Source: a bacterium
Lineage (GTDB): Bacteria > Planctomycetota > JADGBV01
Assembly (NCBI GenBank): GCA_023261545.1
Contig: JAHFOS010000013.1
Span: forward strand, 1 to 45,673
Length of the DNA stretch: 45,673 nt
Direction of reading: 5' to 3'
The notes beneath the pieces were generated by a model that searched no databases, had not been told where the DNA came from, and was given only the letters and a program-made list of their open reading frames with translations. Shown one piece after another: positions 1 through 9,000 of this stretch (positions are counted from its first letter, which is position 1; each line of letters opens with the position of its first letter). The translations under genes were made by a program, and so were the position numbers.

Positions 1-436
1 AGCTTGAACGCTTCGGGGGTTAATAGTCTACGGTGGTCCAACGCTCGCGTGCCTTGAGATGAGAGAGCCCATCGTCAGCAAAATATGAGGTGAGCCCCCT
101 GGTAAAAATATTTTTAAACTGGTACCTAAGTATTTTGGTCCCCGTTGTTGAATGGGTTAAGGAAAACCCCCGGTCCAGGCTGGGGGAGCCAAACAGGGAG
201 AACGTAATGATGAGCGATAGGCTGGCAGGCTGGTTTGTGCGAGACGAGTGCCCTGGGCATTTCGGGCACGCAATGGGATTCACCACGCGCAGGGGCTCTG
301 GAACCGTCTGAAAACATGATTTTTTGTCAATGTTCCGACCTGTTTTTAGATGCTAAATATTTGAATTTAAGTAAATTAGAAGAATTCTTTGGCCTGTTGC
401 CTCAGTGCGCCGGCTAAAGCGTGAAGATAAGTGCAT
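1..436. other. Leading non-coding stretch with no recognisable gene
   Basis: I see no gene I can defend here. One tiny reading frame at 207..311 (+, 34 codons) starts with ATG after an AGGGAG ribosome-binding-like sequence, but its product matches nothing I know. Bases about 303 to 395 are clearly AT-rich compared with their flanks, which could mark a promoter or origin-like stretch in front of the structured RNA at 437..530. Small inverted repeats occur at 166..187 and 248..269. The left border of the mobile element that follows cannot be placed from this sequence. Confidence 0.4.
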
Positions 437-530
437 GAGCCTGGCCAGCTACTATCAGAAAGTCACCCTGTGGTGTAGCTGCCAGGCTCGCCTAGGGCCG
501 GGCAACGTGTGGTTGCCCGGCCCTTCTTTT
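437..530 (+). ncRNA. Candidate structured RNA or leader: bulged hairpin plus terminator
   Basis: Bases 437..445 pair perfectly with 481..489 (9 bp) and 447..452 pair with 475..480 (6 bp). C446 is the only bulge, so the stem has 15 bp and a 22-nt loop (453..474). Five bases later a perfect 12-bp terminator hairpin with a U-rich tail follows (495..530). Two strong helices ending in a terminator look like a small RNA or an attenuated leader upstream of the primase gene. No RNA family is recognised. It could equally be only the 3' end of an upstream transcript. Confidence 0.4.
495..530 (+). terminator. Strong intrinsic terminator
   Basis: A perfect 12-bp GC-rich stem (495..506 with 512..523) closes a 5-base loop and is followed directly by TTCTTTT (524..530). 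It lies 86 bases before the primase start codon. The primase therefore needs a promoter between about 530 and 615, or read-through of this terminator. Confidence 0.75.
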
Positions 531-582
531 ATCGTGGTGCGTCCATGGCCTCCTTTTGGGTTAAGGCCGATCTTTAGCTCCC

Positions 583-610
583 AGCCTCCCTTTGGGCTCA
601 TCTGGAGGCT
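583..610 (+). promoter_or_regulatory. Hairpin that would hide the primase ribosome binding site
   Basis: AGCCTCC at 583..589 is perfectly complementary to GGAGGCT at 604..610, which contains the Shine-Dalgarno GGAGG (604..608) of the primase gene. A second copy of the same anti-Shine-Dalgarno segment lies 36 bases upstream (GCCTCC at 548..553, within a 13-base near-repeat at 548..560 and 584..596). Two alternative partners for one ribosome binding site suggest control of translation. This is inferred from pairing alone. Confidence 0.35.
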
Positions 611-615
611 CTTGG

Positions 616-1449
616 ATGAGTAACGCGTTGCAAGCCTTCCTCGAGATCGTTCGTGCGCTGAAGTGCTACCAGGACTCTTTACGGGACTTCATTGAGTCAT
701 CACCTTTCCAGGGCAGCTTGTTTCCGTTTTTGCACTGGCAGCTCCTGCGTCATCTAGGGGCAGGCGGAGTCATGGAGATCCGAACGCTTCACAATTTCAT
801 GGGGCGCCAACAAACATATAGCGGGTATTTTGATAACCTAGAGGCTATTTTATTTGAAATCGTACCCCTCCCCGAGTCTCCTCGCTCCAGGCTCCCTTAT
901 GGGGGTATTCCGCGGATCATGGAGGCGATGGTTTGCGCCACGCTTAACCCGGTTAGGGCGGATTTCCTCGCAAGGGCTAACAACCGAATCATTTATGCAA
1001 AAAACACGACATCCGATGAGGATATCGTTGCAATTTCGACCGTCGTGATTGACATTGATCCGCGTCGTCCTGCTGGGATTTCATCGACAGATTTGGAAAA
1101 GGAAAAGGGCCGACGTGTCGCAGACAACATTTTCGCATTTTTTGATAAGCGTCGCATAAAGCCGATCCTAATCGATTCAGGAAATGGTTGGCATTTAATC
1201 ATTCCCACTGTTCCTTATCGGGATGTTCCGCAGGCATCAATAAAAGTTGGCCGATTGCTGGAATACCTAAAAAATGAATTTGGAAACGATGATGTTGAGA
1301 TCGACACCACTGTCAGCAACCCCGCGCGTATCCTCAAGCTCCCCGGCACCTTGGCGATGAAGGGGGACCATATACCTGAACGACCGCACCGATGGTCGCA
1401 AATAGTCGGAGACTTTCAACCACCACAGGAGGTAGATTTACTATCATGA
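616..1449 (+). CDS. Archaeo-eukaryotic primase (AEP/PrimPol-like) of a mobile element
   Basis: This 277-residue protein carries the motif set of small AEP-superfamily primases found in plasmids, phages and integrative elements. There is a metal-binding DxD in VVIDIDP (D146, D148), an SGNGWH motif (S188 to H193), and a downstream segment with D near 230 followed by SNPARILKLPGT and RPHRWS. Known relatives make primers or short DNA on element templates. The ATG at 616 has GGAGG 7 bases upstream, which is better than an in-frame TTG at 592. Its stop overlaps the next gene's ATG (ATGA), so the two are probably translated together as a replication module. The N-terminal 90 residues are not recognised. 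Codon use is more AT-rich than in the genes after 13 kb, consistent with foreign origin. Confidence 0.7.
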   Translation: MSNALQAFLEIVRALKCYQDSLRDFIESSPFQGSLFPFLHWQLLRHLGAGGVMEIRTLHNFMGRQQTYSGYFDNLEAILFEIVPLPESPRSRLPYGGIPRIMEAMVCATLNPVRADFLARANNRIIYAKNTTSDEDIVAISTVVIDIDPRRPAGISSTDLEKEKGRRVADNIFAFFDKRRIKPILIDSGNGWHLIIPTVPYRDVPQASIKVGRLLEYLKNEFGNDDVEIDTTVSNPARILKLPGTLAMKGDHIPERPHRWSQIVGDFQPPQEVDLLS

Positions 1450-3836
1450 GCACAGAACTTTCAATTGGAGATATTATCAACCAGGCCATATCTTCTGGCA
1501 CGCCTACAGCGAGCCCAGACAACCCAACAACTAAACGCAAAGGAGACATGAACGAAACGCGATTTGACAAGAAAGTTTCAAATTTCATCAAATGTGTCGA
1601 GAAACTAAAGCTAGGACTATACAGGGTGACTGAACGTCCAGACATGAAGATCATTCATTTCGCTTTATGCCCAATGCATGCCGATGATGATGGTCATAAA
1701 TTTGAGTGCGGGATCGTATTGCATCGGGATGGAGAACCAGGATATTCGTGTAAGCACGACGATAACATCCGTTGGAATGACTTTAAAAATAAGTATCCAT
1801 GGCTAAAAACCTACGCGAGGGAGTGCTTGCCGTCCAAAGGAAAGAAGCCTGAAATTCTTTACGAGCCAGGCCAAGATACATTGACGGATTTTTTTAATGC
1901 AATCGCTAACACACTGACCGATTCCAAGAAATTCTACATCATGAGCGGGGGGATTTTCTACATTGACGGCGCATTGCCACCTAGACGAGTTACTGCCAAG
2001 AATTTCCCAGGCATCGGAAGCAGCGTTTTCGAGATCGTTTACCTAAAGGAAACCAAGGATGGTGTTGAGAAGAAATATGTCGCATTGCCTGATCACCTAA
2101 GCACCGCATTTGTCAACAGCCCCGAGGTGTTCACAAAGCTCCCCATCGTGAGGCAATATATCAAACGGCCTGTGTTTACGAAAACATGGAGACTGATTAA
2201 CGTGCCCGGATATGACGCGGAATCTCAGATATACTACGGTGGGGATCGGATCATCCCAAAAGACAGCACAAAAATGCTTGATGAGTTGCTGAGCGAGTTC
2301 AATTGGGAAACACCCGTGGATCGCGTCAACTATATCGCCGCGCTCGTCACAGGCTTTACCATGCCCCATTGGTTGCTTGGCAAGCATCCATTTTGGGTGC
2401 TCAACGCCAACAAACCCAGGGTAGGCAAAACGACGCTGGCAAAAATATTGTCAATCGTATTGGATGGAAACCAACACGCAGAGCTCATTCGGTTGTCCAG
2501 GGATGAAGAGTTTGAAAAGGTCGTGGCCACAAAATCCGACAGCGGAGCAGGGGTTATCGTCATCGATAATGTGCGGACTGGTTCTGGCGCAGCAATAAAA
2601 TCGGAGATCCTTGAGATGAAGATCACTGACTCAAAACTTTGCTTCCGCCGTCTTGGTCAAAATTCAGCCGCTTCTCAAATTGAGCGAGAAAATGACGTTA
2701 TTTTTGTTCTCACCGTGAATCAAGCCAAGCTGGGCATGGATTTGTTTCAGAGGTGCGTACCGGTCAACCTGAACTACGAAGGCGATGCCGAAAAAAGGCG
2801 CTTTTCAAAAATGAATATTGAGACTTTTGCTTATAAAAACAGGAATGAGATCGTTGCGGAGATCATGGGCATGGTTCTCAAGCGCATACAAAAATTCGAG
2901 GCGTCAGAGTTAACCTACGAAGCATTGATACCCGAAGGTGCCGCGCAACATTCTGTTTCCGGTGAGTGGGCTGGAACTATGGACGGAATTTTGCGCGAAA
3001 GTGGGTACGTCGGGCTTCTCAAGAATCAGGCAGTAGCCCAGATCATCTTTGATCCTAAATTTGAAGCTGTGAGATACATTTGTGAGCGCTTTGGTGACGG
3101 GAAGCACCGCACCGCTAAGGAGTGGGTTTTCCTCCTTCATGATATTCATCTTCCTGAGGCTAATGTTGTAAGATTTCGCATGCCAAGAATGCTATTGATG
3201 CCAATAATGGTGCTGAGAGAGCTTGGTGTCAATGGGAAAGGTATTGATGGGATGGCATCATCGTTTGGTAAGAAAATTAAGCGCTTGGCCGAAGCTGATT
3301 TTGATATTACGGTCGATGATGGAGATGAGGTTCGTAAGTACAAGATTTCTTGCATAGATAAAGATGAAAATGGTGGCTCTCACTCTGGTATTGCGTTTGT
3401 TCCATTGGATGGGATTGGGGTTGCGCCTAAACCTGTGGAAGAACCAAAGTTATCACCTGAAGAAATGCAAAAAATAGAGGAAGGCTTAGCAAGGTTTCGG
3501 TCTATGGTCTCTAGCAGTGCAGTAGCCCTTAACACACCGAAACCTGTAGAGGCACCCACACCGGTGGTCGCGCCGAAGCCAGTGGAACCGCCAAAGCTTT
3601 CACCCGAAGCTCAGGAATGTTTTGAGCGCATAAAAGCCGAAGTCAAGAGCATGAAAGCTCTTCGTGCTCAAAAAATCACTAGCTCGCCGAAGCTTTTAGA
3701 GATTCCTACGCCAGTGGTCGCACCGGAGGTGTCTGTAGCACCACCTCCAGAAGGGCCGAAATCGTCATCCGAAAGTGAGCAAAGCCCTATGCAACGTTTA
3801 GCAGCAGCCCTTTGGTCAGCCCCTAGCGTTCTTTAA
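1446..3836 (+). CDS. Zinc-finger ATPase or helicase-like replication protein
   Basis: The protein has 796 residues. An N-terminal Cys/His cluster (CPMH, then a Cys, then SCKHD with WNDF) near residues 75 to 120 resembles the zinc fingers of primase-associated phage proteins. A P-loop-like ATPase core follows. Its Walker A region is NANKPRVGKTT near 320 to 330, lacking the usual first glycine; Walker B is VIVIDN near 371; and a sensor-like stretch ends in TVNQ. With the coupled AEP primase this looks like a replicative helicase or initiator partner. The ATG at 1446 is preceded by CAGGAGG and overlaps the primase stop; an in-frame ATG at 1392 lies inside the primase gene. The last 130 residues are a low-complexity Pro/Val/Ala tail with two copies of a PKPVExPKLSPE unit. 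The family is inferred, not certain. Confidence 0.6.
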   Translation: MSTELSIGDIINQAISSGTPTASPDNPTTKRKGDMNETRFDKKVSNFIKCVEKLKLGLYRVTERPDMKIIHFALCPMHADDDGHKFECGIVLHRDGEPGYSCKHDDNIRWNDFKNKYPWLKTYARECLPSKGKKPEILYEPGQDTLTDFFNAIANTLTDSKKFYIMSGGIFYIDGALPPRRVTAKNFPGIGSSVFEIVYLKETKDGVEKKYVALPDHLSTAFVNSPEVFTKLPIVRQYIKRPVFTKTWRLINVPGYDAESQIYYGGDRIIPKDSTKMLDELLSEFNWETPVDRVNYIAALVTGFTMPHWLLGKHPFWVLNANKPRVGKTTLAKILSIVLDGNQHAELIRLSRDEEFEKVVATKSDSGAGVIVIDNVRTGSGAAIKSEILEMKITDSKLCFRRLGQNSAASQIERENDVIFVLTVNQAKLGMDLFQRCVPVNLNYEGDAEKRRFSKMNIETFAYKNRNEIVAEIMGMVLKRIQKFEASELTYEALIPEGAAQHSVSGEWAGTMDGILRESGYVGLLKNQAVAQIIFDPKFEAVRYICERFGDGKHRTAKEWVFLLHDIHLPEANVVRFRMPRMLLMPIMVLRELGVNGKGIDGMASSFGKKIKRLAEADFDITVDDGDEVRKYKISCIDKDENGGSHSGIAFVPLDGIGVAPKPVEEPKLSPEEMQKIEEGLARFRSMVSSSAVALNTPKPVEAPTPVVAPKPVEPPKLSPEAQECFERIKAEVKSMKALRAQKITSSPKLLEIPTPVVAPEVSVAPPPEGPKSSSESEQSPMQRLAAALWSAPSVL

Positions 3837-3900
3837 ACCAGCTTCATTTCGAAGCTCTCGTCCGCCGTGCCAAAGCACACGCCAAGCTATCAAAAGCCGG

Positions 3901-5424
3901 ATGAACGGACGGACTCATAGCACCAATGGCGGAGGGACAAGTTCCCTCCGCCATTTTGAAAAATCCCGTGACAAGCTCCTCAGCGACGGAGCCTCGGCCA
4001 TATACCCCGTTTCCCTTCGCGTCATTGCAGCATCCGAGACCAGCTTCCGCGTCGCCCACAACATTTCTTACGTTAAAAATGGCAAGCGCAGATCCGACAG
4101 GTCGTGTACTGAGACCTACCGTTCGCCACAAGAAGCCACCGAACGATTTTTGGAATTGAAGGCTTTGCGAAACTTAAAGTCCAGCGGTCATGCCATCCCC
4201 ACGACTGATCTTGTCACCCTGCTCAAAGATTTCTACGCCTATCGTGTAAACCAGCTTTTGAACGACAAGCCGGAGCTCAAATCCCTGGAGGATGCCATCC
4301 GCAACCAAAGATCCACGAATGATCGCGGGTTCTCATTCTACTTATATCGCTTTTTACGAGAACACGACATCGCCACAGTTGAAGACTTGACTAGCCCCAC
4401 ATCAGCCATGAGCAGCTATAAGCGATTCCTCACAGGGTTTACCCCCAAGGCTTTCCAAGAAGAGCGCTTGGCATACTATCGGGATCTGCTACTTCCTGCC
4501 AACCACTTGCGGGTGTTGAACTTCCAGGTGAAGAAGGCTGACACCAAGCCTTTGCGAGTCGAGACTGTCAACAAGGCAATTCGCTACTTTCACAATTTCG
4601 TCAAGTATTTGCGCTTCCGTGGCTACAATGTTAGGGATTTCCTTGAGGTGAAGCTGATCAGCGGGAAAGATCGTGTCAAATACGGCGAGGTACCGGGCTC
4701 TACCACATCAGTTATTGATCGCGATACGTTCATAAAGATTTACAATCGGATTGCACTCCACTGGAGGGTGCCGCTGCTGTTCGTAGCAATAACAGGATGC
4801 CGCAGGTCGGAGGCTCTTGGATGCCTGCTGCCCAACGTGGATCTGGATAAAGGCACAGTGTTCCTGCATGGGTTCAAAGAAATTGAGTATCAGGGCAAGG
4901 TGTTCACCGTTAGGAATAAATCGTGCAAAGATCGCTATGTCGTGCTGTCATCGGAACTGGTGGAAGCCTTGCGGTATCAAATCGAGTTTAAAGCCGCTGT
5001 TGCGCCAGAATCACCGTTCCTGTTCTTCAACACCTGTGATACCCCGAGTAAAGAATCCAAAGGATGGCCGCGCAGTGGGGATAACTTCCAGCGGGATTTC
5101 CATAATACTGTGCGGGATCTGGTGCGGGAAGGGGCAATCCCCGATAGGCCGTTCAAAATTAAGGATCTGAGGCTATCCAGGTCAAGCAACCTGATTGCCG
5201 ATTTCTTCAAATACGGGCTAGAACATGCCAAGCACGCGCTGGGCCATGCGGATACGAGAGTGACGCTTAATCACTATTTTCAGCAGGGCGACGACTTCCG
5301 GCAGTCTATTCGCAAGATTCTGGATGAGCACCCCTATGGGATTGACCTGGGAGGGCTTGGGAAGGCGCTGGAGCTAGAGGCTAAAGGCTGGAGGTATCGG
5401 GGGAAGGCGGAGAGGGGAGAGTGA
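3901..5424 (+). CDS. Tyrosine recombinase/integrase
   Basis: This 507-residue phage-type integrase would catalyse site-specific insertion and excision of the element. Catalytic positions can be read in order: R301 in TGCRRSEAL, the beta-hairpin lysine K343 in SCKDRYV, R424 in KDLR, H449 in LGHADTRVT, and the nucleophile Y459 in NHYF. The usual histidine of the HxxR box is lysine (K421). Residues about 40 to 90 look like an arm-type DNA-binding segment and about 100 to 270 like a core-binding helical domain. The start at 3901 is the only ATG before conserved sequence, but it has no clear ribosome binding site and the 13-bp hairpin lies within codons 9 to 19. A weak stem and a 7-T run near 5461..5482 may terminate it. 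I found no flanking direct repeat to serve as an att site. Confidence 0.8.
   Translation: MNGRTHSTNGGGTSSLRHFEKSRDKLLSDGASAIYPVSLRVIAASETSFRVAHNISYVKNGKRRSDRSCTETYRSPQEATERFLELKALRNLKSSGHAIPTTDLVTLLKDFYAYRVNQLLNDKPELKSLEDAIRNQRSTNDRGFSFYLYRFLREHDIATVEDLTSPTSAMSSYKRFLTGFTPKAFQEERLAYYRDLLLPANHLRVLNFQVKKADTKPLRVETVNKAIRYFHNFVKYLRFRGYNVRDFLEVKLISGKDRVKYGEVPGSTTSVIDRDTFIKIYNRIALHWRVPLLFVAITGCRRSEALGCLLPNVDLDKGTVFLHGFKEIEYQGKVFTVRNKSCKDRYVVLSSELVEALRYQIEFKAAVAPESPFLFFNTCDTPSKESKGWPRSGDNFQRDFHNTVRDLVREGAIPDRPFKIKDLRLSRSSNLIADFFKYGLEHAKHALGHADTRVTLNHYFQQGDDFRQSIRKILDEHPYGIDLGGLGKALELEAKGWRYRGKAERGE
3925..3957 (+). terminator. Perfect 13-bp hairpin at the 5' end of the integrase gene
   Basis: AATGGCGGAGGGA (3925..3937) pairs perfectly with 3943..3955 around a 5-base loop, followed by only TTTT (3954..3957). 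It sits 88 bases after the ATPase stop codon but inside the first codons of the longest integrase frame. It may end the primase-ATPase transcript, attenuate the integrase, or both. The short U run makes termination uncertain. Confidence 0.45.
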
Positions 5425-5496
5425 GGCTGGAGTTGAGACCCCTAAAACACCGTTCCCAACACTTTCTTGGTGAAGTTTTTTTATACCGTTGCGTTT

Positions 5497-6009
5497 TCAC
5501 TTTGGAGGCTCTCCCTTATTGACGAGACCATCGATTTTTATTTTGGCTATGCCCGCTGGTGTTGTTTGCAATAGAGCTTCGTAGTTTACAACAACAGGAA
5601 ATGTAGAAAATTTTAATTTTCTGATAAGGAAATCGGGCTCAAAAGATAAATTCCCCAACTTCATATTGTTACCACTTCCAGAAAGGAAGTCGAAAAAATA
5701 TTTTTGCCCGTGCATATCGTAAAAATACAATTTACGCAAAGTATCATTGCCGCGGCCGATCTCCATCTCGTCAAAACTATACGTGATACCGGATGTATTT
5801 TTTTTATCGAATTCTGCCTTTAGTTTATTCGCATTTAGAATGAATTGTCCCATGTGATTTCCTGTTGGCGAGATATCCACATTGCCGCCAAAAAACAACT
5901 TTCGCTTTATGCGCTCCGAATCGGGCTCGCTTCCGCCTTCATCACAGCAAATAGAAATTAGAGAGACAAATAATAGAGGAATGAGGCAAAAGTATTTTTT
6001 TAAATTCAC
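5497..6009 (-). CDS. Small exported, possibly lipid-anchored protein of unknown function
   Basis: The protein has 170 residues. It begins with lysines and a hydrophobic stretch ending in SLISICC followed by DEGG. This resembles a lipoprotein signal, although the residue before either cysteine is not the usual Gly, Ala or Ser. The mature part is mixed polar and beta-rich with no family I recognise. The GTG start overlaps the stop of the giant upstream gene (GTGA), so its synthesis is probably tied to that protein. Plausible roles are an accessory anchor, chaperone or partner of the giant surface protein. A polymorphic-toxin immunity role is only speculation. The gene is AT-rich relative to the core genes. 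Confidence 0.55.
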   Translation of the reverse strand: MNLKKYFCLIPLLFVSLISICCDEGGSEPDSERIKRKLFFGGNVDISPTGNHMGQFILNANKLKAEFDKKNTSGITYSFDEMEIGRGNDTLRKLYFYDMHGQKYFFDFLSGSGNNMKLGNLSFEPDFLIRKLKFSTFPVVVNYEALLQTTPAGIAKIKIDGLVNKGEPPK

Positions 6010-9000
6010 GGCGCGACCACAAAATGAGTACCGTCAATATCTTGGTCAACATTTAGAATAATTTTATAAATATTCCCTGCCCCGCCAGAAGATTGATCGT
6101 ACGCGTGCCAACCCGCTTGTAATTCCGCAGCCCGAGCGCTTGTAAAAGCGTTTATAATAAAATTCTGTCCTCCAAAAAAGTCATAATCGATCAAATCTTT
6201 CACTGTCATAACTATGTGTATCGTGACTTCCACTGCGGAATGGCCGCCATGAGTTGCGGATGGATTAACAATTGTGCCATTGACAGAGATAGCCTCAGGA
6301 ACCTCAATATCTCCAACACCATTCTTGACATCGAAGTCATTCGATGGAGAAAATTCCCTAATCCCCCTTGAGTCTAATTCAATAAATACTTGTTGCTCAA
6401 AGGTATCCCCAATATTTTTCGAGGCAAGAGCTGAGTAATTTAGCTTTGATAGTATTTTTTCTACCAAAGATTTTTCCGTTGCAACCTTACTAGAAAATGG
6501 ACTTGTACTATTCCAAGTATATTCCTTAATTGATGCGGAACCGTCTTCGCCCCAATTTGCTCCCACAGCATGAGATAACCTTGGGTCCGTCGAATAAATA
6601 ACAGATGTTCCGTCCGAATCTGGAGAAAAGGAAAGTACCGGACCCCCACTGAATAACGAGACTATTGTGGCAATAATGTCGTTCTCAAGGGCATGATTTG
6701 CCTCAGCGACTCCATCATAAAGGTGAGCTTTGTCGAAATCCCATTGTGCTTTATTGAAAATATGAACTCTCCCGATTAATCTTGGATAAATAAGTTTAAA
6801 TGGTGATTCGATGTAGAAATCCCAGTTCAGGTTGGGTGACACGCCATTATTGATACTAATAAGGGCCTCTCCCAAGGCACTGAGTGGTTTCGTTATTTTC
6901 TTGCTTCTAGAGGAGTCAATGGCTTGCACTCGGTAGTTCAGTGGCGCAAGAGGCGACATTTCTAATTCACATTTAATAATGGAGTTTTCATTTTCATCTC
7001 TATCCATAGGAGCAAGGATAAAATTCTTTTTCGATAACAAAACGTATTGTGACTCTAAATTAATCGAAAATTTATCTTCACCAATATCATTTCCCCATTT
7101 TTCATAGTGCCCCGTGATGCGATCAAACTTATAATTATTTGGGAATATTTTTAGCTTAGCCGAAAACACGGTGCAACGCACTGTTTCTGGGCAGATATAT
7201 CCGCTTTGCGTACCTGGGCCATCTGGATCGACCTCAACCTTGATTTCTTGGTCTGCGCCTGCGGAGCTAACGGAAATGCCTTCCACATATAAAGTCATTA
7301 CCCTTTTCGCGGGACTCGTTATATCCGATGCCTTAATGACCTCCCCCGAGGCTATAAAATCGCCACCATTATTTATCGATTCAACGTGCCTGAATTCGCT
7401 TCCCTGTTTTCTCCACAACCTTAACGCTCCCGATGGTGTTGTGTATTTAAATGGATGTTCCGCAGTCCCAGGCCCATCCTTTGTCATCAAGGCTGGATTT
7501 GATGCGGAATATGTAAATTTAATTCTTGCGACGTTTAGATCGATTGGACTTTGAAGCTCAAGAAGGAGCGGGATGAAATTTTCTGATTGCGGCTCACCAT
7601 CGCGATGTTTCCCAACGTCATCAAATTTATTCATCCCATCCGCATAGTCAGGAACCCCATCGTTGTCAATATCGCCATCGTTTACTAATATAAGTTTTCC
7701 AGGTTTATTATTTGGGTCGTTCGCAACAGCCTCGAGCACTTCTTCTTTTATGTCCCTCTTGGGCAAGTTGAATCCGTCGTCGTTGTCGGAATCAATATCT
7801 AAATCGATCTTGTCACAATCAATTTTGACAAAAGATGGACTCCCGAACACAAAATCGATCCCACCGAAGACGCTATAGTACTCAAGGTTCACATCCATCG
7901 CCCCCAACTGCGGCTCTCCGGTGAGCTTGCTAAAGCCCCCCAACGCTTCCGAGCTTGTGCCCGCAAAGGCCGCCATCGTTACAGTGTCGGAAAGCTGCGC
8001 AGTGTCATGGCCTGCGCAAAGGATTTGATCCTCGGAAGGCATAAGCCCAAAGCCGATCTGCACTTCGGTTTTTACTTTTCCGAATTTTGTCAAACGACCG
8101 AAGATATACGCTAAGCGTGAGTCTGACGGGTAGTAGCCAACGCTAAGAAACTCGCTCGCCAATTGCTGCACAGAGACATTATTGTTGGGCATATAACTAA
8201 TCGTTACGCCTGCGCTCGATGTAATTGCTTCGTAATCTCTGTATGAAACCTCGTGAATTGGTAGCGAGGGGGGAGTTATGGGCAGAACAATCGTCGCTTC
8301 GAATCTCCTCTCCGTATGAAATACACTATAAATATTTTCAAAGACATTGGGACTACTATTGTCAACAATCTGAAGCGATCTGCTGGGCTTATTGCTGCCA
8401 ATACCAATATTTGTAAATACAGCCAAACTAACAGCAGATACTATGGCGCCATGCGGATCATCACCCAAGGGCACAGAAGTAGACAAACCAGCTAAAGCAT
8501 CCGCGACGACTCCGGCAAAAGTGCTGCCGACTGTTGTGGCGCCGATCCCCTCCCCCAAGGGGTACTCAACACCGGATGGGCCAGCTATAAGCTTATAGGG
8601 CCGAAGTTGGCTCAGATATGATTCCAGAATATCAATACCAGAGGAATCAATTAAATATCCATTTTCATCGACGTTGGGCGTGGCACCAAAATCCATTGTT
8701 GAAAAAACATCCCTCCACAATGGTGTTTCGCTGGTATGACTTTGCGGTATTAAAGATACCTTCGAAGCACTAATAATTGTGTTTTTGATGGAATTCCATC
8801 TCCCAATAGTACCAAATCCTCCGGAAATTGCTGAAATTAATTCGGGCTCAAACGGCCGACTCAATACCAAGACCCATTTCTCGGCTTCTTTTTCCACCTT
8901 GTACATATCCATGACACGCCTCTGTGCGAACTGCCTTGTCGTGATATTTCCGGCCTTGTCCTCCGCTTCGATGGTGATGCTGTTAAGCCCGTAATGGAGG

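Noticed and set aside
207-311. Small protein of 34 residues preceded by AGGGAG
   Set aside because: It is too short, with no recognisable feature or supporting context, so it is noted only in the leading-region entry.
437-530. Retron msr-msd RNA or known riboswitch
   Set aside because: No reverse transcriptase is nearby and no conserved retron or riboswitch core is recognisable.
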